Source: Perkinsus chesapeaki (Eukaryota > Perkinsozoa > Perkinsida > Perkinsidae). From it: DNA of 52,374 bases. The number at the start of each line of letters is the position of its first letter. Positions within the stretch are counted from its first letter, which is position 1. The DNA lies in the NCBI GenBank assembly GCA_013115145.1, contig JAAPAO010000213.1, positions 1-52,374 of the forward strand, given 5' to 3'. The notes beneath the pieces were generated by a model. That model saw only the letters and a program-made list of their open reading frames with translations. It ran no database searches and was not told where the DNA came from. Positions 32,542-44,127 of this stretch are shown here, piece after piece. The translations under genes were made by a program, and so were the position numbers.

Positions 32542-34013
32542 ATGTTTAACCAGTCGGCAGCAAGAGCTGTTCGAGAGATCCCAGAGGATCGTTTTCCTCA
32601 TCACCGTCGACCCGACGAATTGCTCCTCCGAGGCTACACCGCTCCGGTCTCGTCATCGTGGGGCACATCAGAAAGCAAGCCTAATCTCGCTGAATATATA
32701 ACGGGACCTAGTCAGCGTCGTGTTCCACGGAGCTCTCTGCTTCGGGTTGATACGGTTACTCAAGAAGTTTCTGATCACTTTCCTCAGGTTGGTGAATCTT
32801 CAACACTCAGCTTATTGATACATTAGTCCCTCCGACGTCTCAGGTCTATTGGGTGAATCCATCGATACCGGTAATGACTTGGAATGTTATGACACGAGCA
32901 CGTTTTGATCATATCAAAGAGCATCGAAACAACGCCTTTAGCAAGAATGAGAATCTAGAAGAGTATGCGCGGCGTAGGAGGAGACATTGACAACTTTCTT
33001 CATCAATTTGTATGGGTTCCAGGCATTCTCGGTCCAGCCCTCCATGTTGTGCGAGAGTTCTTTCTCCAATATCCTGCAACAGCGGTCTGCTGCCTACAAG
33101 AGTTCTCAACTGATCGGCGTCTACAGGAAGAATTTGCCAACAGATTACAGGAATCGCTTCCTGAAAGTATTTCACCGCAAGCTTATCACCTTGTTGGTCA
33201 CTGTAGTCACTTTCTCAGGGACGATTCGCTTCGAGTTCGCAGCATTGACTCACTCCCTGGGAAACGTCATTGTATGGGATGAACGTGTTTTCAAAGGAGC
33301 GAGAGTTACTGATCTCCCGTGTGAAAGAACAGCATGTGTAGATCTTTGGCCGCCCATGAGGAGACCGGATCTTGCGCCGACGCGAGTAAGCTAAATCTTT
33401 CATATTTGTTGGGTTAGTTCCATTGCAGATATGTAACTGCCATCTAGTGTGGAGAGCTTCACCAGGAGACCCTCGATACGGAGCCCACCTCGCAGAAATA
33501 GCGAAAGCCATAAGATATTTGTGGAGCCGAGCTCCTCCTGGCTTATGTGTTGTTGTGGGCGATTTCAACGTTGACTTGAAAGATATAGATATGGAATCCC
33601 ATGGTCTCATACATATTGAATCTGGTTCATCAGCATCGCCCGTTAAAGATATTCATCCATCCTCTGAAAGAATGGCGGTGCGAGTTCAACGAATTCCAGG
33701 ATCATCTGTCATTTCCATGATGGACGGGGCTCAGAAGTCTGCTACCAATGACGGCTGTATTTCTGGTCAAACTACTTCAAATCATCAGCCTCTACCGGAC
33801 CCTGGTACCGATCCTACGTACGGGTATCTCAAAGAGTCTGGATTCGAGTTGTACTTTGGTAAATCCCGTGAACAGTTCATCGTGCAGCACGTCGCATTCA
33901 GTATCCAGGATGCAGCAGCCCAGCTCTCTGATGACGAATTAGATATGCTAGGCCGGATGGCTTTTCGAGATCAACCTTCGAAGCTTGAGATGATCGTTGC
34001 GAACCGTCGATAG
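32542..34013 (+). CDS. Endonuclease/exonuclease/phosphatase-fold protein
   Basis: ATG at 32542. A poorly conserved N-terminus is followed by a strand VMTWNVMTRARFDHIKEH, typical of the EEP fold start. Intron 32974-33022 joins EEYARR to ILGPALHVVREFF, then AVCCLQEF, the metal-binding Glu strand. After another intron come ICNCHLVWRASPG and GLCVVVGDFNVDLKD, the catalytic GDFN strand. The family includes sphingomyelinase-like, inositol-phosphatase, CCR4/nocturnin and AP-endonuclease types; I cannot say which. The reading between 33190 and 33300 requires an unusually short intron (about 24 nt) or a frameshift. The final His of the fold (usually SDH or similar near the end) is not obvious, so the protein may be inactive or its end mis-modelled. 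Confidence 0.6.
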
Positions 34014-34250
34014 CTGCAGCTCGTCAGGTTTTCAACGGCTGCATTTTCGTATGTTGCTTAAGGACCGTCGTTGTGTCAGCGTGAAATTATTCTATGATCA
34101 CTCCTTTTCTTAGTGCAATAATGGATTGCGTTATCTTTGAGTTCGGCCAAACAAGACCAGATACACAATAAGACCGCGGAAAATACCACACTAAATTACT
34201 TCAAGTAACACCTCGGAACACGACCGAAACCTTTCGATGAAAGAGGACGA
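34014..34250. other. Spacer between convergent genes
   Basis: Convergent 3' ends of the EEP gene (plus) and coiled-coil gene (minus). No feature was identified. Confidence 0.5.
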
Positions 34251-37000
34251 TTATGCACTCGCATTGAGAAGGCTGTGGAAGCGTGTCATCTCAACGGTAT
34301 ACCGCTCTTTCAGCAGCCGATGCTCATTCATAAGGTCGGACAACGCCACTTCACTTCGTCGGAGCTCTTGTTGGTGGACCGCTATCGTATCAGACAACTT
34401 CACTTTAAGTTGAGCGATCTCACGAAGAAAGGGAAGCGATACTTCTCGTCTGGCGACTGATACCGCCATTTCGAGCTCCTGAGTCATAACCAAACTAACG
34501 GTGAATTAGTCCAATCATTATCTTGTACTTCCTTGTGTGATTGGATCAGCTGCTCTCGACTCTCCCTCTCTCTTGTGGAAATTTCCAGCCTATCCTCTTC
34601 CTGCTGTTCGGATGCCATAACTCTATCGTTAAGCTCCTGTGTACAGTGCATGTGAGAACACTTCACTTCACCGGAACCTTTATTGTGGACTGCAGCTCTT
34701 GTTCAAGACAATCACTCTTCTCCGCCAGTTCTCGAATCTTGCTCTGATACCTATTCGGATGCGAACGCGTCGCCGGATGTAGAAATCACTCATGTTGACT
34801 TTTGCTCGAGTGACGACGTAAGGGCTTTAAGCTTCGCCTTCAATTCTCGCTCTAGTTGGTCTTTCTCGTCAATCAGTTCGAAAATTTTGGCTTCGAATGG
34901 TTTGGCTGAGCACAAGCATCATGTACATGGATATACTCTAACGTTTCCCGACTGATGTCTGCTATCTTATTCTCAAATGTTCTCCGTATCAGGTTAGGAT
35001 CAGGGACGAGCACACCAAGTCCGACCGCTTCAAGAACCTGCTCCAACCTGAACGACTATGTCGGAGCTAGTGCCACGGGCTCGGATCTCACCGCTCTTCC
35101 GCGCTTTTTTGTTTGGCTAATGCCACCTCGGCCCGCTCGCGGAGGTTCTTCAGTTCATGCTCCAGCCTCCCATAGTTGGCATCATACGATCGTCTCTCAG
35201 CATCATGCACCCGTGCCTATCAGGATTTATTCTCCAAACGAATCTCGAGAGCCTTGTCCGACCGTCGTTCTCGCCTGATCACGAGCTGCCTTTCTATGAT
35301 GCGATAACAATCCAAGTAAGCCATCCATCTTCATCACACTCCATTCCTCAGTCATGCGTACTTTCTTCCCTATGTCGTATCGTACGTCTTTAAACTCCTG
35401 TCGCATCTGAGGGCACATCCTACCCAACGTCACTGCCTGACCCTCTACTTCTTGTGCCAGTTTACTCAGGTGCTTCAGCTCTCCGAGTGTCTCTCTTTTG
35501 AATTGATCATTATTTTCCCTCAGTTTTAACAAGTGTTCTTCTGTTAGCGTTAACCTCTTCTGTAGCTTGTTTTCACGACGCTCTAGGCATGCTAGTTTCC
35601 CCTCCCTCTCGTAGTCACGTGCTTCGACTTTACCAAGCTGCTCTCTAAGATTTTGAACCAGCTCGGCTGAGCCGCTGAGTTTAGCCTCGCAGTTAGCTAG
35701 TCGGCTTTCTGCCTTAGCAAGTTTTGCTAGTGCTGCTGTTTCTCGCTCAGCAGTGGCTGATAGAGTCTTTCGCAACTTCCCCAATTGTTCTTGCTCCCTG
35801 CTGGTTCGTTCTTCTAATTCGGCCTTGCATGCCTCCAGGTCCGCCAACCTTATGTTCAACCTCTCATTGTCCTCCTTCAAGTTGAGAGTCTGAGTCTATC
35901 CCTCATCAGGTCATTTCCCGTAGCGTTTAAGCTCACGTATTCCTTAGCTTGATTTAGCTCTCTCTTCATCTCTTTTATCTCATTGTGAGATTCTCCTTGT
36001 GATTTTTCTGCGTCAGCCACCAGTGTACCATAGCGATCAGAGAGCACACGAAGCTCCTCGGAAAGGCGCCGGCTCTTCTCAGTTTCTCGGGAGTGTCTCG
36101 AATGGCCTTCCTTGCAAAGTGCAGCCTAACTTTAGTTAACTCACTCTAGGGCGATTCTTTCAAGCTCTCCTTTTATTTCCATAAGTCGACTTTCTGCCTC
36201 TTGCCGTCTCTGCTTCTCCTCACTCAGTTCTTCACTCAGAGCTGTACGAGCGGACTCGAGGCTCTGAGAACGGCTGCACGGGAGGCCAGCAAGCTATACC
36301 GACCGCAACCAACTCAACTAGGCGGGATTCTTCTTCGATGGTTTCGCGTTCTAATCTGTTCTTATCTAAGTTTACGATGCAATCTGTTGCTCAAAGCTCA
36401 AAGCTTACCAGCGCTTTGTTTAATAGATGCTAGAACACCTGAAGATGATGCCTCGCCATCACCATGCACAAAGTGAGTTGATAGTCGTTCCAATACCGAT
36501 TCTAAAGCGCACAACAGGGTAGTCAAACATTGAACCGTTATGTGAATGATCCGTGCCCCCAGTGTTGAGTGATCGCGGTCTTTCTGTGAGCCTCAGGATT
36601 TTCCTTCGTAAGCTGTCAGCTTCCGCTGTCAGCACGTCACAGCGAACCTATCCGTATTATTCAAATAGGGCAGTTGTGCGTGATGCTCGGGTGATTGCTT
36701 GATATTCGGTAGATTCTTTGATCCACTTTGAGAGCTGCCGCTCTTTCTCTCCGTTCAGAGCATTTGTTATAATTGCCACCACGGACTCCTCGGATATGTA
36801 ACCAACATCTGATCATGCTTTTGCTCAACGCAGAGAGATTGGTGGTCTTATCAACTAGCAAGTCTACCTCGTCTATCGATCTCTTTCAAAGCTTCTTTGA
36901 TTGCCTCTGCGAAGCTTCTCAATCGGCGTTCGTAGGCAGACCGTAATAACTCGAATTCGGCATTATCTCTGACTGTGGTGCCACTTTGATCAGAGGGCAT
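34251..37000 (-). CDS. Long coiled-coil protein (multi-exon)
   Basis: Read leftwards from an ATG at 36998-37000 (MPSDQSGTTVRDNAEFELLR, then SAYERRLRSFAEAIKEALKE). A later exon is ESVVAIITNALNGEKERQLS. The central exon 35227-35880 is almost pure heptad sequence (NERLNIRLADLEACKAELEE, KLAKAESRLANCEAKL). Further exons include EEDRLEISTRERESREQLIQ and the last one, LRRSEVALSDLMNEHRLLKE, to a stop at 34251. It resembles centrosomal, basal-body or cytoskeletal coiled-coil proteins in general layout only. Exons between 35880 and 36900 were not individually fixed. Confidence 0.65.
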
Positions 37001-37591
37001 GGTAGGTATTATCTCCCCAGGTCCGTGATAAATGCTGTTTTATGCGAGGGTTCGGTCTGATATGGTACGGTTGGCAGGAGTACAGTTCGGCAATGGTCTG
37101 AACTCGATGACAACGCAACTGGTGAACGAAAAAAGAAACCCTATTAACATGATTCTCTTTTGCCAGGGAAGTCGAGTATGGCATGCGTTACGAAGACCAA
37201 AACCCGCCTGTCACAAAATCAGTCCCCCAAGGGAAAGTGTGAAAGTCTACGAGATTTTCCTGGCAGTTCGGCAAAGCGCCACTAGCCGAACGTACCAAGA
37301 GGCCATACACATCGGGTTTGGTGGGTTCCTGTAAGCACTCTACTAGGTTTTGGTCAACTTTTTAACGGCGCCAAATACAACTAGCACACTCTCACTAAGC
37401 ATCAAACAAGTCATGACAGATGGCCACATGCCTAAGTTGCTTAACTTTCTCCGTAAGTCTAAAGCGGTTAGATCGAGATCGCCATTCCGGCAAGACTTGC
37501 CACGAATGTGCAAACCAATTAGCGCACGCCATTTCAATCGATCTGCCAACGGCGGCAGCGGTGATGGTGATTGACAGGTACTTTAAGTGTC
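37001..37591. promoter_or_regulatory. Divergent intergenic region
   Basis: Lies between the minus-strand coiled-coil gene start (37000) and the plus-strand RNase H2A start (37592), so it should hold both promoters. Open frames on both strands (37032-37334 plus, 37343-37549 minus) have no domain and are not called. Confidence 0.4.
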
Positions 37592-38972
37592 ATGACATCA
37601 GACGCGAAGGTGAGCAGTTCCAAAGCAGTAGAATGCATTCCAGAGAATATTATTGATAACGGTGGCATATATGCAGAGTTGAAAAGCTGTCTGAAGTCAA
37701 CTCAGGTTCACATTATATCGCAGAGCTCATTTGCATTTTTACTTTGTAGGGTGAAGGGGGAGAGCCCAGGAGTTTCCAGCTCGGTATTGATGAGGCTGGT
37801 AGAGGCCCTGTGTTCGGTCCTATGGTATATGGCACTGCTATCAGTGAAGTATCTTAGGTCGTAGGGGTGCTATAATGGGTGTTGTTAGATATCGAGAAGT
37901 GATGATCTAAGGCGGATGAGGTTCAACGATTCCAAGCAATTGACAGGTTATTGGCCCATGTTGAATCATATATGAAAATGTGATTTAGAGGCGGAGCGAA
38001 GCAAGCTATTTGAGGATATACATAAGGAGGCTGTAGAGGACGATGGGATACTTGGGTTTGCGGTGCACGTGCTATCGGCGCATGAGATAAGTACTAAGAT
38101 GCTTAGAAGGTCCGTATGACCTCATCGATGATATTCAGTACGGTCGGCTGTGGTTGTTCAGGAATAAGGTTAATCTTAATAGGATAAGCCATGATACTGC
38201 CATTGGGCTAATAGAGCATGCATTATCACAAGGAATCAACGTTAAAGAGGTCTATGTTGACACAGTAGGGGATCCGGGTAAATACCAGGATAAGTTATAT
38301 AGTATATTCAAGCGCCGAGGGCTGGACACTATAGTGGTAGGTTGCCTTGCCAGCTTCCCTTTATATCCCTATTATAAAGGTGTAGGTATGCAAGAAGGCT
38401 GATGCTATATATCCTATATGTTCAGCAGCATCTATTTGCGCTAAGGTTGTCAGGGATAGGCTTGTTCAGAAGGATATAGCCTTCTATCCTGAGGTTAAGC
38501 TGGGGTACTATGGTTTGATTATATATTGTACTATAGGGCGTTAAAGTGGTGGAGAAGTGCCGGGGTGTGGAGGTGGGCAGTGGGTATCCAGGAGACCCCC
38601 AAACGATCGAATGGATGGATAAAGTGCTATGAAGGGAACAGTAGTGGTGGAGCTGGCTGTAGGTGATGGACCCGGTGTTCTTATTTCCGAGGCAAATACG
38701 CTTCTCGTGGTCGACAATTGAGGAGATTGAAAAGAAGCGTGCATTGGAATTCGACTGGCATGAAGATTCGGAGGAGAAGAGTGATAAAGGATTCGAAATA
38801 GGTTGATAGGCTGCCCTCAGATGACGATGAAAACTCGAGTGATAGAGTAAATTCATCGAGAAGGTTATCCCAGCCGAGCCTGCAGTCTATGTTTAATGCG
38901 GCTAAAAGGCCTCGCCGTAAAATCTTCACCAACCGCGGTATGGTGATAGAAGACAACAAGGATGAACTGTAA
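37592..38972 (+). CDS. Ribonuclease H2 catalytic subunit A
   Basis: ATG at 37592; intron 37706-37749. The first catalytic block [20 protein letters not shown] supplies the Asp-Glu pair. Later exons: [37 protein letters not shown] joined in phase to [20 protein letters not shown], then [13 protein letters not shown] (Asp), [20 protein letters not shown] (fourth acidic residue) and [18 protein letters not shown]. It removes ribonucleotides from DNA and RNA-DNA hybrids in the nucleus, normally with subunits B and C. The C-terminus adds an acidic stretch and [17 protein letters not shown], resembling a PCNA-interacting box, before TAA at 38970-38972. About 120 bp separate it from RAE1 downstream. 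Confidence 0.9.
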
Positions 38973-39094
38973 ACTCTTTATGCATGTTTCTATATGAAAT
39001 TAAACCCCCTAATGCTCTGAGCTCTAGTACTTGCCAATACCGCTCCCTCTCCAGCAGCGGCCGTGGGAGGGTGCTAGTTGTTGTAACTGTGATA

Positions 39095-40932
39095 ATGTTT
39101 GGCAGCAGTGCATTCGGCAGTGGTGGGTTTGGCAGTGGAGCAGCAGCACCTAAGAATCCTAACACTAATAACAGTAAGACATTGTATAAAGTGGTAAGAG
39201 GGCTGTATTTAAGGTCATGAGGTGGCTCAATCACCAACCGACACTGTCAGCGAGTTGGCGTGGTCTCCATCAGCTAACATCTTGGCAGCTGCTTCCTGGG
39301 ACAGGCAAGTGAGAATATGGGAAGTTATGACACAAGCCAGCACCAGTGCCTTTGGTGGCTCCACGGGCTCTAACAGTATACAGGCTACACCAAAGTTAGC
39401 GTAAGGAGGAAGTTGTAGATAATGGTTGATGGTAGGGAGGGTGGTTGTGTGCAGGTATAACCATGAGGCACCTGTAATGTCATGTTGTTTTACTAAAGAT
39501 GGTGCTAATGTTATATCAGCAGGATGTGATAATAAGATTAAAATGTATAATCTTCAAGCCCAGAGAGAACAACAGATAGGAGCTCATGATGCACCGGTAC
39601 GTATTATTATCCNNNNNNNNNNNNNNNNNNNNNNNNNNNNNNNNNNNNNNNNNNNNNNNNNNNNNNNNNNNNNNNNNNNNNNNNNNNNNNNNNNNNNNNN
39701 NNNNNNNNNNNCCCTTTATATATAGTATTATTATCCCCTTTATATATAGTATTATTATCCCCTTTATATATAGTATTATTATCCCCTTTATATATAGTAT
39801 TATTATCCCCTTTATATATAGTATTATTATCCCCTTTATTATCAGATTAAGAAGGTTGTATGGGTAGATGAAATGAAGATGTGTATATCTGGTTCATGGG
39901 ACAGATCTCTTCGGTTTTGGTCCCCTGGCCAACCAAACCCGGTAGCGACCTTGCAGCTACCCGAACGGCTTTACTCTATGGATTGCAAGTAGCCAACTGC
40001 TCCTGCCATGTCGATAGTTGTTGTTGTTGTTGTCAGCTTCCCTTTGCTGGTCTGTGCCACTGCCGATCGCCACGTCGTGGTATATAACCTCCAGACGCTC
40101 ACACAGAACCCTAACCCGTACAAGAGCATACAGAGTGCATTGAAGATGCAGACACGATGTGTGGCATGCTTTCCTGAGAAGAGTGGCTATGCTGTAAGAG
40201 CAACAACCTCTATGGGAGATTGCTTCAAATGGTTATCGGTAGATCGCTAGTATTGAAGGACGATGCTCTATCGCTTATGTTGAAGAGAGCATGAAGGACA
40301 AGTCCTTCACCTTCAAGTGTCACCGTAGGCTGCTGTTCGCTCCGGTGTGCCTGCCTATGCCCCCCTCCTCAGGAACGAACGATGAGATCTATCCGGTCAA
40401 TGCAGTAGACTTCCACCCAACATTCAGTAGGTCGAAGATCTGTGGTGATGATGACGTTGTTGTTGTTGTGTTATAGGCACCTTCGTTACTGCTGGTGGTG
40501 ATGGTACCTTTATGATTTGGGATAAGGAGCAAAAACAACGATTGAAGGCCTTCCAGAATTGTCATTATCCAATAACAGCAGCTAAGTTCAGCACACAAGG
40601 AGACATGTTGGCCTATGCTGTTGGTAGGGGGGATTCAGGCAAATTGATGATAGTACAGTCATTACCTTATCCTTGGCATCTTACCGTATCTTTGTCGAGC
40701 CTTAATAGTGATGACTACCTTATCGTTGTATATATTCCTTCACATGAACTGATCATTGACTTTAGGTAACGACTGGAGTAAGGGTTATGAGTTTGCTAAG
40801 AACTATCCTGTTACAAAGATCCTCATCCATAAGGTACCCAACTACATTCATACCGCTCCCTCCGCTACTTCTCTAACTTAGGTGCATGAGGCCGAGGTCA
40901 AACCCAAGCATAATCTTGGTCGTAGGCGATAA
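39095..40932 (+). CDS. RAE1: mRNA export factor RAE1 (Gle2), WD-repeat protein
   Basis: ATG at 39095 (MFGSSAFGSGGFGSG, Gly/Phe nucleoporin-like start). WD repeats: SELAWSPSANILAAASWDRQ, VMSCCFTKDGANVISAGCDN, MKMCISGSWDRSLRFWSPGQ, FPLLVCATADRHVVVYNLQT, then RCSIAYVEES with KSFTFKCHR, DEIYPVNAVDFHPTF, GTFVTAGGDGTFMIWDKEQK and NDWSKGYEFAKNYP before TAA at 40930-40932. RAE1 is a beta-propeller that binds Nup98-type nucleoporins and takes part in mRNA export and the spindle checkpoint. One intron (from about 39600 to 39844) contains a run of N and a 24-bp minisatellite; the exons on both sides join cleanly (HDAP to IKKVVWVDEM). Confidence 0.92.
39613..39711. other. Assembly gap (99 N)
   Basis: Unsequenced run inside an intron of RAE1. 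Its right edge opens directly into a 24-bp tandem repeat, and the bases to its left match the end of one repeat unit, so the gap lies inside the repeat array. Confidence 0.99.
39712..39843 (+). repeat. 24-bp minisatellite in RAE1 intron
   Basis: About five and a half visible copies of CCCCTTTATATATAGTATTA plus TTAT, with no differences seen between full copies. The last partial copy runs into the intron's AG acceptor (TTATTATCAG). True copy number is unknown because of the adjoining gap. Confidence 0.95.
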
Positions 40933-41085
40933 CGCCTATTTAACGTACAATTACTCTCCTTCAGTGCTATCCTTGCGCAGTGGTACCATAATACCATCAC
41001 AGCTTTCGTTGCGTTGTTGAGATCTCTTAAGTATCGGCGTTATCTGGTTGCTTTGTTCCTCCTACTACTCCTCTTCACGTATCTA

Positions 41086-43932
41086 ATGTCCACTACTCCA
41101 ACAACCGAGGACCGTGATATTCCTAATCTCAGAGATCTAGCCGGTCATCATACAGAAGAAGGCCTCGAGGTGTCTGAAGGGTAAAAGTCACTCCTCTGGG
41201 GATTGAACCCGGGACCTTTCCCTTATCAGTCTCTCCCGTATCCTAGTGCTCGATTTCGGCTCTCAATTCTCCCATTTGATTTGCCGTCGTTGCCGTGATG
41301 TCGGTGTCTACTCCGAGCTAAGATCATGTCTAGCCACCCTCGACGAGGTACTGCCTACCCTTCGTTCACATTAAATATCGATTGGTGCAGATCAAACAGT
41401 TCAACCCTGCGGGGATAGTCCTGTCAGGCGGCCCCAGCTCCGTCTATGACGAGGGTAGCCCTCATCTAGCCGCTGGTGTGTGGGAGTGGATCGACGCTAA
41501 TAGGATGCCTGTACTCGGTATCTGTTATGGCTTGCAGGAGATGGTGTAAGTGATGGATAGATTCGAAGGAAATGTGGTATAATTATTATGTTGTAGGTAT
41601 GCTCATGGCGGCAAGGTCGAGCCGGGCGAGAAGAGAGAATATGGCCACGCTGTTGTACACTTCAAGGTTGATAAGAAGAGACAAGGTCTCTTCACCGGCA
41701 TTGATGGAAGTGAGTTACTCTCAGCAGAAAAGGAGGAGGTTATTGTTGTATTATCAGATGCCACTCGGGTGTGGATGTCCCACGGTGATAAGGTCACCCA
41801 CCTACCAGAAGGCTTTGAAGTTGTTGGTTGGACGGATACATGCGAGCATGCTGTCATTCAGGCCACTGATGGCAGGAAAATGTGAGCTACTTTGTCACCA
41901 AACAGCGTGCTTTGGTATATTGACTCTTACTTTAGGTTTGGTATCCAATTCCATCCGGAGGTAACCCATAGTGTAGACGGCCTTGAGATGATAAGAGCCT
42001 TTGCTGTTGGTATATGTGGCTGCCAACCTAAATGGAACATGCAGAACTTCGTTCATAAGGAGCTCGAGAGAATCAAACGTAAGCTGTCACTCGGTAGCAT
42101 CTCCATCACCACCGCCTCCTTCTTTACTGCTGACTAAGTCCTATAATATTAGTGTATATACACTCTATAAACATATGCTAAATAATAACCATGGTGGCTT
42201 AGTCCACCCGCTCGATTTCCTGGACCTGTGGGTTAGTTGCCATAACATACTAGCCATGGACCTCTGTTGTTAGGGTTTTATAAAGTCTCAAGCTTAGTAG
42301 TTCTCTTGTGCTTATTGTTATCTAACCCCCTTTTACTAGTACATCTCCGTCTTCTTATCAGGAGTTGTCGGTGATAAGCATGTCATTGCAGCTGTCTCTG
42401 GTGGTGTTGATAGTTCCGTGGCCGCCGCCTTAGTCTATAAAGCATTGGGTGATAAGTAAGCTACATACTACTCATCATACTTGATAATCCAATCTACTAG
42501 ATTCCATCCCTTCATGGTTGACACTGGCCTCCTACGTAAAAACGAGGCTGCCGAAGTAAAGGAGCGTTTGGACTCGCATTTGCCCGGGTTGAACCTCGAA
42601 GTGTTGGATGCCAGCGATGCCTTCATGGAGGGTCTTAAGGATGTTAAGGAGCCCGAAAAGAAGAGGAAGATCATCGGTGGATTATTCATTGATAGCTTCG
42701 AGAAGGCAATTAACAATATGAACTTGGATCCAGCTGAGTGTGTCCTCCTCCAAGGTAGTGCAGTATTAAATGATACCGGAGGGCCAATCGTTCGATAGAA
42801 TTGAGAGTCGACATCCAAATCTACCATCGGCACGTGCCATTCGGGCACGTGGTACTGGCTTGAAGTCAGAGTGAGTTTAGTAACAGCAAGCAGCTGGGTG
42901 ACGACGAGATTTACAAGTTCTCACTGATCCCAAAAGGTTACTAAATTTCTACATGCTTTAGGCCTCTAGTGAAATAGAGAACCGAGTTATGTTGATTATC
43001 TTTTATTACCACTCAATTTCCCCTTCTTATGACCACAGTAGCTCTCACAGCACTATGTTGTTTAGGTACTCTCTACCCGGACGTTATCGAATCCACTTCC
43101 TACAAGGGCCCTTCAAGTGAGCAGCAGTCTATTGTATATTCCCTCCTATATCTATACCTCAGGTACCATTAAAACCCATCACAATGTGGGTGGCCTACCA
43201 GCTCGTATGAAGATGCAGATCCTAGAGCCTCTCAGGCTCCTGTTCAAGGATGAGGTCAGGAAGCTTGGTCTTGAGCTAGGTCAGTAGCGGTAACATCACC
43301 ACCACTTCTCCACCTGTGGGCTTTAGGTCTTCACGCTGACTCTGTTAACCGTCATCCTTTCCCTGGCCCTGGTCTTGCTATCAGAATCATCGACTGCGTA
43401 GACAAGGAGAAGGCTGGTATTATAATAGACCTCTATATCACCATTCTAGTCTAGCTTATCAGATCTTCTACGTGAAGCAGATGCCATCTACATGGAGGAG
43501 CTCCATGCAAGCGGCCAGTATGACAACATCGGCCAAGCCTTTGCGGTGAGCACCTCCACCACTTGTCCGCTTTGAAGGTCCCTCAGGTTCTCCTGCCTAC
43601 CGTCCGTTCCGTCGGTGTAATGGGAGACCAACGTACCTATGAGAGGACCCTCGTTCTCCGTGCTGTAAGCAGGAGGAGGAGGCGGTGTTAGCTTTACCTC
43701 TTAAGTGTCACCATCACCTTCCTTTTCCAGGTCCAAACCACAGACTTCATGACTGCCGACTGGTATCAGATGCCGTATGACCTACTTGGACGTATCAGCA
43801 CTCGTATAATCAACGAGTGCAAGGGAATCAATCGTGTTGTGTAAGCGGCGGAGCTCCTCATCATCACGGCCTTACTCCTGTCTTAGATATGACGTATCGT
43901 CGAAGCCACCGGCTACCATCGAGTGGGAGTAA
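41086..43932 (+). CDS. GMP synthase (glutamine-hydrolysing)
   Basis: Highly split gene. Exon 1 starts at ATG 41086 ([20 protein letters not shown]); intron 41181-41229. The glutaminase domain has [35 protein letters not shown], the nucleophile in [14 protein letters not shown], and [11 protein letters not shown] (His and Glu of the triad). The ATP-pyrophosphatase domain has [43 protein letters not shown] and [11 protein letters not shown]. The dimerisation domain has [44 protein letters not shown] and ends IEWE, TAA at 43930-43932. It converts XMP to GMP in purine synthesis. The gene starts about 150 bp after RAE1 on the same strand. Confidence 0.94.
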
Positions 43933-44127
43933 GCCCTAGCCCTCCTACAAACAATAACATCCTTGTTATTACTACGTATTAAACTAAGCCAACTGCTGCA
44001 CATTAGGAAATATAATAATATCATATAGGAGATCTGGAAGGATCGAGCAACAACAACAGCTTCCATTAAAACCTGTCCTTTGTGTTCCACAGTGCATTAC
44101 TGCCCTCCCAGTGCCCCCACCATTCCA

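Noticed and set aside
39712-39843. CRISPR-like array
   Set aside because: Units are directly adjacent with no spacers; it is a simple tandem minisatellite in a eukaryotic intron.
39586-39867. ORF with repeated PFIYSIII peptide
   Set aside because: Produced by reading through the intronic minisatellite and the N-run; the flanking RAE1 exons join without it.
41190-41290. A tRNA gene on the minus strand
   Set aside because: Only the T-arm-like B box is present; the acceptor stem cannot be paired and the T stem has a mismatch, so it is not a tRNA gene.
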